From: an uncultured Burkholderiales bacterium
Lineage (GTDB): Bacteria > Pseudomonadota > Gammaproteobacteria > Burkholderiales > Burkholderiaceae_C
Length of the DNA stretch: 13,565 bases
Assembly: GCA_903952885.1 (NCBI GenBank)
Contig: CAJBHE010000028.1
Coordinates: forward strand, 1 to 13,565
Direction of reading: 5' to 3'
Shown here: positions 1 to 6,836 of the stretch, one piece after another
How positions within the stretch are numbered: the stretch's first letter is position 1
Layout: the number at the start of each line of letters is the position of its first letter
Notes under the pieces: model-generated
What the model was told of the DNA's origin: nothing
Seen by the model: the letters and a program-made list of their open reading frames with translations, nothing else
Database searches by the model: none
Made by a program: the position numbers and the translations under genes

Positions 1-874
1 GCGAATCTTGGTGGCCTTCCCACCGGGTGGACCCGTTGACTTCGTGGCCCGCACACTCACCGAGCAGCTTGGCAAAGAACTGGGCCAGCAGGTGATGGTA
101 GAAAACAAAGCAGGTGCCAACGGTGCCATCGCGGCTGACACGCTACTCAAAGCTCCTGCCGATGGCCAAACCCTGTGGCTCACCAGTGTGGGTGCCGTGG
201 CCATCAACCCCTCGCTGTATCCTGCACTGCCCTATGCCCCTGTGCGCGACTTGGCCCCCGTTTCGCTGGTGGTCAACAACGTGGAGATGTTGGTGGTCAA
301 CCCCAACAACCCCATCAATGGCCCGCAAGAATTCATTGCAGCGGCCAAACAAAAGTCAACCACCATGGCCTCATCAGGCACAGGCAGCGTGCCGCATTTG
401 GCCATGGAGCTGCTAGCTGATGCCACCCGTGCCGACTTGATTCACGTGCCCTATAAAGGCGCAGCCCCCGCCATCACCGATGTCATGGCAGGCCATGTGG
501 ATGGCTTCTTTGGCGACATCCCTGGTTTGATGGGTTTCATTCGCAGCGGCAAACTCAAGCCAGTGGCCTTGGCCTCTACGCGCCGCCACCCACTCTTTCC
601 TGATGTCAAAACATTCCAAGAAATTGGGGTCGCAGGTGTGGACTCTGACAACTGGTATGCCTTGTTTGCCAACAAACACATCGCCCCCGCCGAGTTAGAC
701 CGCATCAACCAAGCCGTGCGTCGCACCTTGGCCAACGAGGGCGTGCGTGCCAAGCTAATTGCCTCTGGTGCAGAGCCCTCGGCATCCAGCTCGGCAGAGC
801 TGAGCGTCTTGCTCAAGAACGACATGGCCAAATGGAGCCGCGTCATTCGCGACAAAAAAGTCAAAGCAGATTAA
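1..874 (+). CDS. Bug/TctC-family tripartite tricarboxylate transporter substrate-binding protein, 5' partial
   Basis: Periplasmic solute-binding protein of the Bug (TctC) family, which bind organic acids such as carboxylates or amino acids for tripartite transporters or sensing. The reading frame is open to the window edge (first full codon at base 2), so the signal peptide and first beta-strand lie outside; 290 residues are visible. Family hallmarks are present: a VAFPPGGPVDFVAR loop at the visible N-terminus, a KAGANGAIAAD segment, SSGTGSVPHLA, and HVPYKGAAPAITDVMAG. The TTG near base 8 is an internal Leu codon, not a start, because the conserved strand continues upstream of it. It is the first visible cistron of a packed catabolic operon, with 7 bases to the next gene. 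The family call is certain; the ligand is unknown. Confidence 0.93.
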   Translation, partial: RILVAFPPGGPVDFVARTLTEQLGKELGQQVMVENKAGANGAIAADTLLKAPADGQTLWLTSVGAVAINPSLYPALPYAPVRDLAPVSLVVNNVEMLVVNPNNPINGPQEFIAAAKQKSTTMASSGTGSVPHLAMELLADATRADLIHVPYKGAAPAITDVMAGHVDGFFGDIPGLMGFIRSGKLKPVALASTRRHPLFPDVKTFQEIGVAGVDSDNWYALFANKHIAPAELDRINQAVRRTLANEGVRAKLIASGAEPSASSSAELSVLLKNDMAKWSRVIRDKKVKAD

Positions 875-881
875 GGCCACC

Positions 882-1406
882 ATGACCACGACCGCTCGCA
901 TTTCAGCCATCCCCCCAGGCACGCGCCCTGAGCTGGCGGAGCTAGAAGCCAAAATCATCGCCAAGCGCGGACGCATCACGCCGCTTTACCAACACTTGCT
1001 CAACAGCCCAGAGATGGCGCAAGGTTGGGAAGAGTTTTTAAGCGCCGTGCGTCAGCGCAACAGCCTGCCCGCAGACTTGCGCGAACTGATCATTCTGCGC
1101 GTGGCCGTGCTAAACCGCGCACCCTATGAGTTTGAAGCCCACATAGAACACGCCCTGAAAGCGGGTCTGCCTCAAGCCAAGATTGATGCCGTGAAATCGC
1201 CACGCATCACGGCCCTCTTCAGTGACGTTGAACGCATCGTGCTGAACATGACCGACGCCATGACCCACGACATCGAAGTGCCTGATGCCTTGTTTGCACA
1301 AGTGGCCCAGCACTACGAAGGCAAGCAATTGCTAGACCTGTGCATCACCATTGGTGCTTACAACATGGTGTCGCGCGTGCTGGTGGCGCTGCATATTGGA
1401 CACTGA
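882..1406 (+). CDS. Carboxymuconolactone decarboxylase (CMD)-family protein
   Basis: A 174-residue all-helical protein of the CMD/AhpD fold. The family core is visible at about residues 63-105: ADLRELIILRVAVLNRAPYE followed by FEAHIEHALKAGLP. The peroxidase-type CxxC of AhpD is absent; that position reads NRAPYEFEAH (Asn78 to His87), so alkylhydroperoxidase chemistry is unlikely. Tyr82, Glu83, Glu85 and His87 are the likely active-site residues, by analogy with the decarboxylase/hydratase-like branch. The ATG at 882 follows an AAGG a few bases upstream and lies 7 bases after the preceding stop. A related but distinct CMD protein lies two genes downstream, so the two may act on successive or related intermediates, or form a hetero-oligomer. 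The exact reaction is unknown. Confidence 0.88.
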   Translation: MTTTARISAIPPGTRPELAELEAKIIAKRGRITPLYQHLLNSPEMAQGWEEFLSAVRQRNSLPADLRELIILRVAVLNRAPYEFEAHIEHALKAGLPQAKIDAVKSPRITALFSDVERIVLNMTDAMTHDIEVPDALFAQVAQHYEGKQLLDLCITIGAYNMVSRVLVALHIGH

Positions 1407-1407
1407 C

Positions 1408-2034
1408 ATGCACACACCCTCCACCTGCCACGCTTTACTTTTGAAATGCGCTGCCGAGTGCCCCGCTGGCACAGCCAAGCGTTGGCAAGAAGCACTGACA
1501 CACACCCTGCACGTGCCACACACGCTGCAAACAGCCTTCACGCGACACGCAGAAAATGGCTTACCCATGCAGTATGTCTATCTGCGTTTTTCGAAGGCCA
1601 CGAACGTCCACAACGATGACTGCGCAGCGCTTGAAAAAATCTGGCTCGCCATGACAGGACACACCGCACAGGTGTCTCGACTGCAAGAAGTCATGCACTT
1701 AGACGGGCAGCACAGCGACACACCCATGGGCGTTCACTATGTGGTGGAGACCGATCCAGAAGACGGCTGGCACCAAGAAATTTACAAGTGGTACGACGAA
1801 GAGCACATGCCCGGTTTGGCACGTGTGCCCGGTTGCTTGGTGGCACGCCGCTACCTCAACCTAGACCACAGCCCCCGTTCATTCGCTTGCTACGATTTGC
1901 ACAACCCAGAAGTTTTAAGCACAGCTGCTTGGCTCGCTGTGCGAGGCACGGCTTGGAGTGACATCTGTCGCCCCCACTTCACGAACACCCTGAGAACCAT
2001 GTTTCAAAACACAGAGCCCCACACCCATGACTGA
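1408..2034 (+). CDS. Dimeric alpha/beta-barrel (EthD-like) hypothetical protein
   Basis: A 208-residue cytoplasmic protein without a signal peptide. The C-terminal half contains a ferredoxin-like alpha/beta-barrel signature at about residues 122-150 (HQEIYKWYDEEHMPGL, then RVPGCLVARRYL). This resembles EthD-like and related small dimeric barrel proteins that often sit in catabolic clusters. The N-terminal half (about 8-62) could be a second, more divergent barrel unit, but this is only suggested. I chose ATG 1408, one base after the previous stop; the frame is open further upstream from 1351, but that part would overlap the CMD gene. It overlaps the next gene by 8 bases, implying coupled translation between two CMD-family enzymes. 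No catalytic function can be assigned; it may be an isomerase, a monooxygenase-like enzyme or an accessory protein. Confidence 0.78.
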   Translation: MHTPSTCHALLLKCAAECPAGTAKRWQEALTHTLHVPHTLQTAFTRHAENGLPMQYVYLRFSKATNVHNDDCAALEKIWLAMTGHTAQVSRLQEVMHLDGQHSDTPMGVHYVVETDPEDGWHQEIYKWYDEEHMPGLARVPGCLVARRYLNLDHSPRSFACYDLHNPEVLSTAAWLAVRGTAWSDICRPHFTNTLRTMFQNTEPHTHD

Positions 2035-2617
2035 ACGCTTCACCCAACTCAGCTACGACGACCTCGCCCCCGAGGTGCGCCCGCTGGCCGATGACATTCT
2101 GAAAGTCTCCAGCGCCGCTCTTGGCGGCCCTTACAACGCCTTGCTGCGCAGCCCAGACATGGCGCGTCGCTGCTTTGACTTTTTGGACTACCTACGCTTC
2201 AAAACATCGGTAAGCAAACGCTTGAATGAATTTGCCATCCTCATCCAAGCACGCATTGCCAACGCGCAATACGAGTGGTGGGCACACGACCCCATTGCAC
2301 AACGCGCAGGCTTGTCAACACACATCATCGAGCAGCTGCGCCAATGCAAACGTCCCGAAGGCATGCAAGCTGACGAGGCACTGGTGTACGACTTTTGCAT
2401 CCAGCTCACCCTCAACCACCGCGTACCTGATGCCTTGTGGCAGCAAGCAGTCACTGAGATGGGCGAGCAAGCCGTCGTCGACCTCACCGTGCTGTCGGGC
2501 ACGTATGTCATGGTGTCCATGCTGCTCAACGCAACGCAAGTGGGCATTCCCAATGGGGGTCAAGAGCCCTTGGAAGTTCTTTCGCCGCTAGACATTCGCC
2601 AACGTTTGTTGGCCTAA
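2027..2617 (+). CDS. Second carboxymuconolactone decarboxylase-family protein
   Basis: A 196-residue CMD-family protein. The core is at about residues 64-105, with KRLNEFAILIQARIANAQYE followed by WWAHDPIAQRAGL. The QYEWWAH motif (81-87) matches the YExxxH signature of non-peroxidase CMD proteins, again with no CxxC. It is not a recent duplicate of the CMD protein at 882-1406: the sequences differ widely outside the core, and this one has a longer C-terminal tail (about 172-196). The ATG at 2027 lies inside the end of the preceding gene (8-base overlap in another frame). A 27-base gap follows before the next binding-protein gene. Decarboxylation or lactone/hydrate chemistry on a carboxylated intermediate is the family-based guess; the substrate is unknown. 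Confidence 0.88.
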   Translation: MTERFTQLSYDDLAPEVRPLADDILKVSSAALGGPYNALLRSPDMARRCFDFLDYLRFKTSVSKRLNEFAILIQARIANAQYEWWAHDPIAQRAGLSTHIIEQLRQCKRPEGMQADEALVYDFCIQLTLNHRVPDALWQQAVTEMGEQAVVDLTVLSGTYVMVSMLLNATQVGIPNGGQEPLEVLSPLDIRQRLLA

Positions 2618-2633
2618 GTCAATTTGACACATC

Positions 2634-2638
2634 GGGAG
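2634..2638 (+). promoter_or_regulatory. Ribosome binding site fixing the start of the second Bug gene
   Basis: GGGAG lies 6 bases before ATG 2645. It favours that ATG over an in-frame TTG at 2624, and the resulting protein begins directly with a normal signal peptide. Confidence 0.7.
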
Positions 2639-2644
2639 CCCGCC

Positions 2645-3604
2645 ATGATTTCACTCCGACACATCGCCGTTGCAGCCAGTTTGTTGTTTGCTGCCTGCAG
2701 CAGCTTTGCGCAAAACAACACCGTGCGCTTGGTGGTTCCCTTCTCAACCGGAGGGCCCACCGACATCTTGGCCCGCGTGATTGCACCTTTGTTGTCTGAG
2801 GCCATGGGCAAGACCGTCATCGTGGATAACCGCGTGGGTGCCACCGGTGCCATTGGTGCAGACTTTGTTGCGCGTGCCCCCGCCGATGGCAACACCATTT
2901 TGTTTGGCACCAGCAGCATCATGGCGGCCAACCCAGCGCTCATGCCCAAGCTAAGCTATGACCCCGTGCGCGACTTTGCAGCGGTCAGCACCGTGGCCAC
3001 CATTGAAAACATTTTGGTGGTGCACCCTTCGGTGCCTGCCAACAATGTGCAAGAGTTCATCCGTTACGCCAAAGACAACCCAGGTAAATTGTTTTACGGC
3101 TCCTCGGGCACAGGCAGCACCTACCACTTGGGCTCGGAAATGTTTGCCAACATGACCAAAACCCAGCTGGGTCATGTGCCCTACAAAGGTCAAGGCCCAG
3201 CGGCACAAGACCTGTTGGCCGGTCACATTCAGCTGATGTTTGATGCCTTCAATTCTGCGGTGCCCAACATCAAGTCAGGTCGTGTCAAAGCCTTGGGCAT
3301 TGCCAGCACCAAGCGACACCCTGAATTGCCCGACCTGCCCACCATCAGCGAACAAGGTGTGCCAGGCTATGTGACCACCATTTGGCTCGCCTTCTTTTTG
3401 CCCGCCAAAACGCCCACCGCCATCGTTGACAAAATGAACCAAGACCTGCGCACCATCATGCAACGCGCTGACGTAAAAGAACGCTTTGCCAAATTGGGCA
3501 TGCAAGCCACCAGCTCTAGCACTGCGGAGCTCGACAGCTTATTAAAACAAGAGTTGGCGCAATGGGCCAAGGTCGTCAAAGACGGCAACATCAAACCCGA
3601 ATAA
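2645..3604 (+). CDS. Bug/TctC-family substrate-binding protein (second)
   Basis: A complete 319-residue periplasmic binding protein. Residues 1-22 form a Sec signal peptide (basic Arg5-His6, hydrophobic core, probable cleavage after SFA at 22). The mature domain shows the Bug signatures VPFSTGGPTDILAR, NRVGATGAIGAD, SSGTGSTYHLGSE and HVPYKGQGPAAQDLLAG, and a normal C-terminus near the usual family length of about 320. It differs from the first and third Bug proteins here in the first ligand loop (FSTGGPTD against FPPGGPVD and YAPGGQGD), so the three probably bind different ligands. No tctA or tctB membrane gene is visible in the window. An 11-base gap separates it from the next Bug gene. Confidence 0.95.
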   Translation: MISLRHIAVAASLLFAACSSFAQNNTVRLVVPFSTGGPTDILARVIAPLLSEAMGKTVIVDNRVGATGAIGADFVARAPADGNTILFGTSSIMAANPALMPKLSYDPVRDFAAVSTVATIENILVVHPSVPANNVQEFIRYAKDNPGKLFYGSSGTGSTYHLGSEMFANMTKTQLGHVPYKGQGPAAQDLLAGHIQLMFDAFNSAVPNIKSGRVKALGIASTKRHPELPDLPTISEQGVPGYVTTIWLAFFLPAKTPTAIVDKMNQDLRTIMQRADVKERFAKLGMQATSSSTAELDSLLKQELAQWAKVVKDGNIKPE

Positions 3605-3610
3605 AGGAGA
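3603..3610 (+). promoter_or_regulatory. Strong Shine-Dalgarno overlapping a stop codon
   Basis: AAAGGAGA overlaps the TAA stop (3602-3604) of the preceding Bug gene and is placed well for ATG 3616. It rejects the longer in-frame extension from 3562 and suggests translational coupling. Confidence 0.75.
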
Positions 3611-3615
3611 ACTAC

Positions 3616-4584
3616 ATGAAAAAATTTGCAACGCTACTGTCCCTCATCATCGCCGCCTCCACCGCTTTCGCGGCGGAGCCCGATTACCCCACCAAACCAG
3701 TCTCCATCATCGTGGCCTATGCACCGGGTGGACAAGGTGATGTGTTTGCACGCTTGGTGAGCGAAAAACTATCCAACATTTACAAACAGCCCGTGGTTGT
3801 CGACAACAAACCCGGTGTCTCAGGTACCGTGGGTACGCGCGTGGCCGCCAAGTCTAAAAACGATGGCTACACCTTGTTGCTAGGGCAGACAGGCGAAATC
3901 ACCGTCAACCGCTTGCTGATGAAAGACTTGGGCTACGACCCCATGAAGGAATTGGTCCCCGTGGTGCTGATTGGCAATGCGCCTTTGGTCATGCTCGCGC
4001 CTGCCGATGCGCCCTACAACACTGTGAATGAATTCATCCAAATGGCGCGCGCCAAACCTGGTGAATTCAGCTATGGCTCCGTGGGTTCGGGCACACCCGG
4101 ACATTTGTCTGCCGTGGCATTGGGACTGGGCGCCAAACTCAACATGGTGCATGTGCCCTACAAAGGCGTAGGCCCTTTGCTGTCAGACTTGATAGCAGGC
4201 CGCTTGCAAGCTTTCTTCAGCAGTGCCTCTGCAGCCATGCCGCAGATCAAAGGCGGCAAACTCAAAGCATTGGGGGTCACCACCCCAAAGCGCATGTCGT
4301 CGTTGCCTGAAGTACCCACCATTGCAGAGGCAGGTCTTTCCGGTTTCAGCTACACCTTATGGGGCGGCTTGTTTGCCCCAGCAGGCACACCCACCAGCGT
4401 GATTGACAACTTGAACCGTGAAGTCAACTCCCTGTTGGCACAGCCCGATATTCGTACCCGATTGGAAGCGGATAACGTCGCGGTGCCAAAGAACACCACA
4501 CAGGAATTTGCTGACTATGTGAAAGCAGAGTCTGTGAAGTTTGAAAAACTCATCAAAGACGCCAACGTCAAACTCGAGCAGTGA
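3616..4584 (+). CDS. Bug/TctC-family substrate-binding protein (third)
   Basis: A complete 322-residue periplasmic binding protein. A Sec signal peptide (Lys2-Lys3, hydrophobic 4-16, cleavage after AFA at 19) precedes a mature start of AEPDYPTKPVSIIVAYAPGG. Bug motifs follow: GGQGDVFARL, NKPGVSGTVGT, SVGSGTPGHLS and HVPYKGVGPLLSDLIAG. The Asp of the GG-x-x-D ligand loop is kept, but the loop reads GGQGD, unlike the GGP(V/T)D of its two operon partners. The stop is one base before the ATG of the dehydrogenase gene, so this protein and the dehydrogenase may serve the same substrate. Identity as a binding protein is secure; the ligand is not. Confidence 0.95.
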   Translation: MKKFATLLSLIIAASTAFAAEPDYPTKPVSIIVAYAPGGQGDVFARLVSEKLSNIYKQPVVVDNKPGVSGTVGTRVAAKSKNDGYTLLLGQTGEITVNRLLMKDLGYDPMKELVPVVLIGNAPLVMLAPADAPYNTVNEFIQMARAKPGEFSYGSVGSGTPGHLSAVALGLGAKLNMVHVPYKGVGPLLSDLIAGRLQAFFSSASAAMPQIKGGKLKALGVTTPKRMSSLPEVPTIAEAGLSGFSYTLWGGLFAPAGTPTSVIDNLNREVNSLLAQPDIRTRLEADNVAVPKNTTQEFADYVKAESVKFEKLIKDANVKLEQ

Positions 4585-4585
4585 T

Positions 4586-5647
4586 ATGAAAATAGTTGTT
4601 TTACCCGGTGATGGCATAGGCCCAGAAACCATGGCCGTCACCGTCGATGTGTTGCAAGCTGCATCTCTTCAGTTTGGTTTGAATTTGGAATTGATACACG
4701 ACATCGCAGGCCACGAGAGCTTGAAAAAACATGGCGCCACAGTGACGCCCGCTTTGCTAGAAAAAGTCAAACAAGCAGACGGTTTGATGTTGGGCCCCAT
4801 GTCCACCTATGACTTCAAAGATGAAGCCAAAGGCGAGATCAACCCTTCCAAATTTTTCAGGAAGAGCCTAGACCTTTTTGCCAATATCCGCCCCTCTCGC
4901 ACCTACACCGGCGTGAAAACCATCACCTCCGCATTTGACTTGGTGGTGGTGCGCGAGAACACTGAAGGCTTTTATGCCGACCGCAACGTAGAGTCAGGCA
5001 ACAGCGAAATTTTGATCACACCTGATGTGGCCATTTCATTGCGCCGCATCACAAGTGAATGCTGCGAACGCATTGCACGCAGCGCATTTGAAATCGCCAT
5101 GCAGCGACACAAGCACCTGACGTTGGTGCACAAACACAATGTGCTCAAAGTCACCGATGGCATGTTCTTAGATGCCTGCCACCGCGTGGCTAAGGACTTC
5201 CCCGAAGTGACCGTGGACGATTTCATCGTCGACGCCATGATGGCGCACGTGGTGCGCGCACCCGACCGCTTTGATGTGATCGTGACCACCAATATGTTTG
5301 GTGACATCTTGTCTGACCTGACGGCCGAACTGTCGGGCAGCTTAGGTTTAGGCGGATCGCTCAATGCAGGTTTGGACCATGCCATGGGACAAGCCGCACA
5401 TGGCTCAGCACCAGACATTGCAGGTCAAGACATTGCCAATCCGTTTTCGCTCATCACCTCGGCAGCCATGTTGCTGAGCTGGCATGCGCAGCGCAGCGGT
5501 CAGCAGTCATACCTGCACGCCTCACGCGCCATTGAAAACGCCATCACGGCATGCATCGCCGCAGGCGAATCAACCCGAGACATCGGCGGGAAGCTGGGTA
5601 CACAAGCCACAGGTCAAGCCGTAGTGAAGCGCCTGCAATACCCATGA
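4586..5647 (+). CDS. Isocitrate/isopropylmalate dehydrogenase-family protein (beta-decarboxylating, probably NAD-dependent)
   Basis: A 353-residue cytoplasmic oxidoreductase expected to oxidise and decarboxylate a 2-hydroxy acid carrying a 3-carboxylate. The family frame is complete: LPGDGIGPE (6-14), substrate arginines Arg92, Arg102 and Arg123, RENTEGFY with catalytic Tyr130, Lys183, and metal-binding Asp216, Asp240 and Asp244 (the last two in NMFGDILSD). The cofactor loop HGSAPDIAG (272-280) has Asp277-Ile278, the NAD-type pair, where NADP-type E. coli isocitrate dehydrogenase has Lys-Tyr. The RENTEG motif resembles isocitrate, homoisocitrate and tartrate dehydrogenases more than isopropylmalate dehydrogenase (RELTGG). 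The start at 4586 lies one base after the previous stop. The operon context argues for a catabolic enzyme rather than leucine biosynthesis or the TCA cycle; the substrate is undetermined. Confidence 0.9.
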   Translation: MKIVVLPGDGIGPETMAVTVDVLQAASLQFGLNLELIHDIAGHESLKKHGATVTPALLEKVKQADGLMLGPMSTYDFKDEAKGEINPSKFFRKSLDLFANIRPSRTYTGVKTITSAFDLVVVRENTEGFYADRNVESGNSEILITPDVAISLRRITSECCERIARSAFEIAMQRHKHLTLVHKHNVLKVTDGMFLDACHRVAKDFPEVTVDDFIVDAMMAHVVRAPDRFDVIVTTNMFGDILSDLTAELSGSLGLGGSLNAGLDHAMGQAAHGSAPDIAGQDIANPFSLITSAAMLLSWHAQRSGQQSYLHASRAIENAITACIAAGESTRDIGGKLGTQATGQAVVKRLQYP

Positions 5648-6498
5648 TGCTGACGGGTGGATGCGACACACATGTGCACGTCATCGGTGACGCACACGCG
5701 TACCCGATGGTGGATGAGCGGCAATACACACCGGGGCCTGCCTCCGTGTCAGCACTGCAAGCCCACCTGCAACACCAAGGGCTGACGCGCACGGTCATCA
5801 TCCAGCCCAGCGTGTATGGCACCGACAACCAATGCATGCTCGATGCCTTGCAGGCCATGCAAGGACAAGCCCGAGGTGTGGCGGTGCTCAACACAGACAC
5901 ACCCATGGCAGCTCTGCAAGCCATGGATGCGCAAGGCGTTCGAGGCATTCGACTGAACCTAGAAAGCTCGGGCGCGCACGATGTTGCTTTGAACGCAGCC
6001 ATATTGCGCGAGGCCTTGCAGACTTGGGCATCAAGATTGGCGGACCTAGGTTGGCACATCCAAGTCTATGCACCGTTGGCCGTGACCGTGGCATGTGCTG
6101 CGTGCATCAAACAGTTGGCGGTGCCTGTGGTGCTGGATCACTTTGCACTGTGGGCTGACGCAAACTGCACATCGCCTGAATCCTGCAGCTTGCTGCAATT
6201 GCTAGAGGCTGGCCGCATTTACATCAAACTGTCTGCCAGCTACCGTTCGCCCATCCAAGACAACTCGGCTTTGCTAGCCCTGAGCCAACACTTGCTGGCC
6301 ACACGCCCCGACCGTTTGCTATGGGCCAGCGACTGGCCACACACCAACCGAGAACAAGGCAAAGGCCCACATGAGGTCAGCCGGTACCGAACCATCACCG
6401 CCGATGCGCTTGTGCATGAGCGCATGCAATGGCTACCCAACACAGAAGTACAGCAGCAAGTGTTGGTTGACAACGCCAACCAACTCTACCGATTCTGA
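5644..6498 (+). CDS. Amidohydrolase-family protein (2-pyrone-4,6-dicarboxylate lactonase-like TIM barrel)
   Basis: A 284-residue TIM-barrel hydrolase of the amidohydrolase superfamily. Visible landmarks are DTHVH at 8-12 (strand-1 metal ligands), His138, LDHFA at 164-168 with His166, IKLSASYR at 194-201, and WASDWPH at 227-233 with the catalytic Asp230. This pattern fits the LigI/PDC-hydrolase group and related lactonases, in which Asp of the SDWPH motif activates water for lactone opening; some members act without metal. The gene starts at ATG 5644, overlapping the dehydrogenase stop by 4 bases (ATGA); ATG 5647 is equally possible. As the last gene of the packed operon it may hydrolyse a lactone that links to the dehydrogenase or CMD steps. 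Substrate unknown. Confidence 0.88.
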   Translation: MMLTGGCDTHVHVIGDAHAYPMVDERQYTPGPASVSALQAHLQHQGLTRTVIIQPSVYGTDNQCMLDALQAMQGQARGVAVLNTDTPMAALQAMDAQGVRGIRLNLESSGAHDVALNAAILREALQTWASRLADLGWHIQVYAPLAVTVACAACIKQLAVPVVLDHFALWADANCTSPESCSLLQLLEAGRIYIKLSASYRSPIQDNSALLALSQHLLATRPDRLLWASDWPHTNREQGKGPHEVSRYRTITADALVHERMQWLPNTEVQQQVLVDNANQLYRF

Positions 6499-6555
6499 AG
6501 CATTGATTTAACGCAAACACCATGGCACGCCTTGGGTGTCTAATGCAGCTTCACT

Positions 6556-6562
6556 TAGGAGA
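6556..6562 (+). promoter_or_regulatory. Shine-Dalgarno of the DUF2892 gene
   Basis: TAGGAGA sits 5 bases before ATG 6568. The 69-base gap upstream (6499-6567) contains only weak promoter-like words (TCTAAT at 6539-6544) without a convincing -35, so I do not call a promoter there. Confidence 0.6.
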
Positions 6563-6567
6563 AATAC

Positions 6568-6783
6568 ATGACATCAAACGTTGGCGGCATTGACCGCGTT
6601 CTGCGCATCGTCGCAGGCTTGGTACTTATCGCATTGGCAGTCGGAAATGTGGTGGGACTATGGGGCTTCATCGTGGGTGGCATCGTGTTGGCGACCGGTG
6701 TGTTCCGCTTTTGCGGTGCGTACACCTTATTGGGTTTGAACACCTGCCCACTCAAAGCGGTGGAAGAAGAGCCCGCCAAGTAA
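6568..6783 (+). CDS. DUF2892 (YgaP-like) small inner-membrane protein
   Basis: A 71-residue membrane protein with two hydrophobic segments (about 11-28 and 30-47). It carries the family pattern: an N-terminal GGIDRVLRIVAG amphipathic start and a C-terminal FRFCGAYTLLGLNTC with Cys49 and Cys60. DUF2892 is the membrane domain found fused to rhodanese in E. coli YgaP, and stand-alone copies are common near sulfide and persulfide genes. It is followed at once by a terminator and preceded by a 69-base gap after the catabolic operon, so it may be its own transcript or the tail of that operon. A link to the BigR module about 2.2 kb away is inferred from family associations, not shown by an operator here. 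Confidence 0.88.
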   Translation: MTSNVGGIDRVLRIVAGLVLIALAVGNVVGLWGFIVGGIVLATGVFRFCGAYTLLGLNTCPLKAVEEEPAK

Positions 6784-6802
6784 ACGGCTCTCGCTTCATA
6801 CC

Positions 6803-6836
6803 AGCCTCAGTGCGTTCAAACGGCTGAGGTTTTTTT
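6803..6836 (+). terminator. Rho-independent terminator after the DUF2892 gene
   Basis: CCTCAG (6805-6810) pairs with CTGAGG (6824-6829). An inner CGT/ACG stem closes a TCAA loop, and a run of seven T (6830-6836) follows. The T-run lies on the + strand only, so it acts on DUF2892 transcripts. Its distal half overlaps the 3' end of the convergent MFS gene. Confidence 0.85.

Noticed and set aside
882..2617. The two CMD genes as a recent tandem duplication
   Set aside because: The proteins differ in length and in most residues outside the YExxxH core, so any duplication is ancient.
2696..2707. Possible lipobox (FAAC) in the second Bug protein signal peptide
   Set aside because: The -3 residue is Phe rather than Leu, and a normal signal peptidase I site (SFA) follows four residues later, as in other Bug proteins.
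5551..5643. Longer N-terminus for the amidohydrolase
   Set aside because: It would overlap the dehydrogenase gene by about 97 bases; the metal-binding DTHVH motif sits just after ATG 5644, where the family normally starts.
6517..6539. Inverted repeat ACACC/GGTGT after the catabolic operon
   Set aside because: The stem is only 5 bp with a 13-base loop and no T-run, so it is not a convincing terminator.
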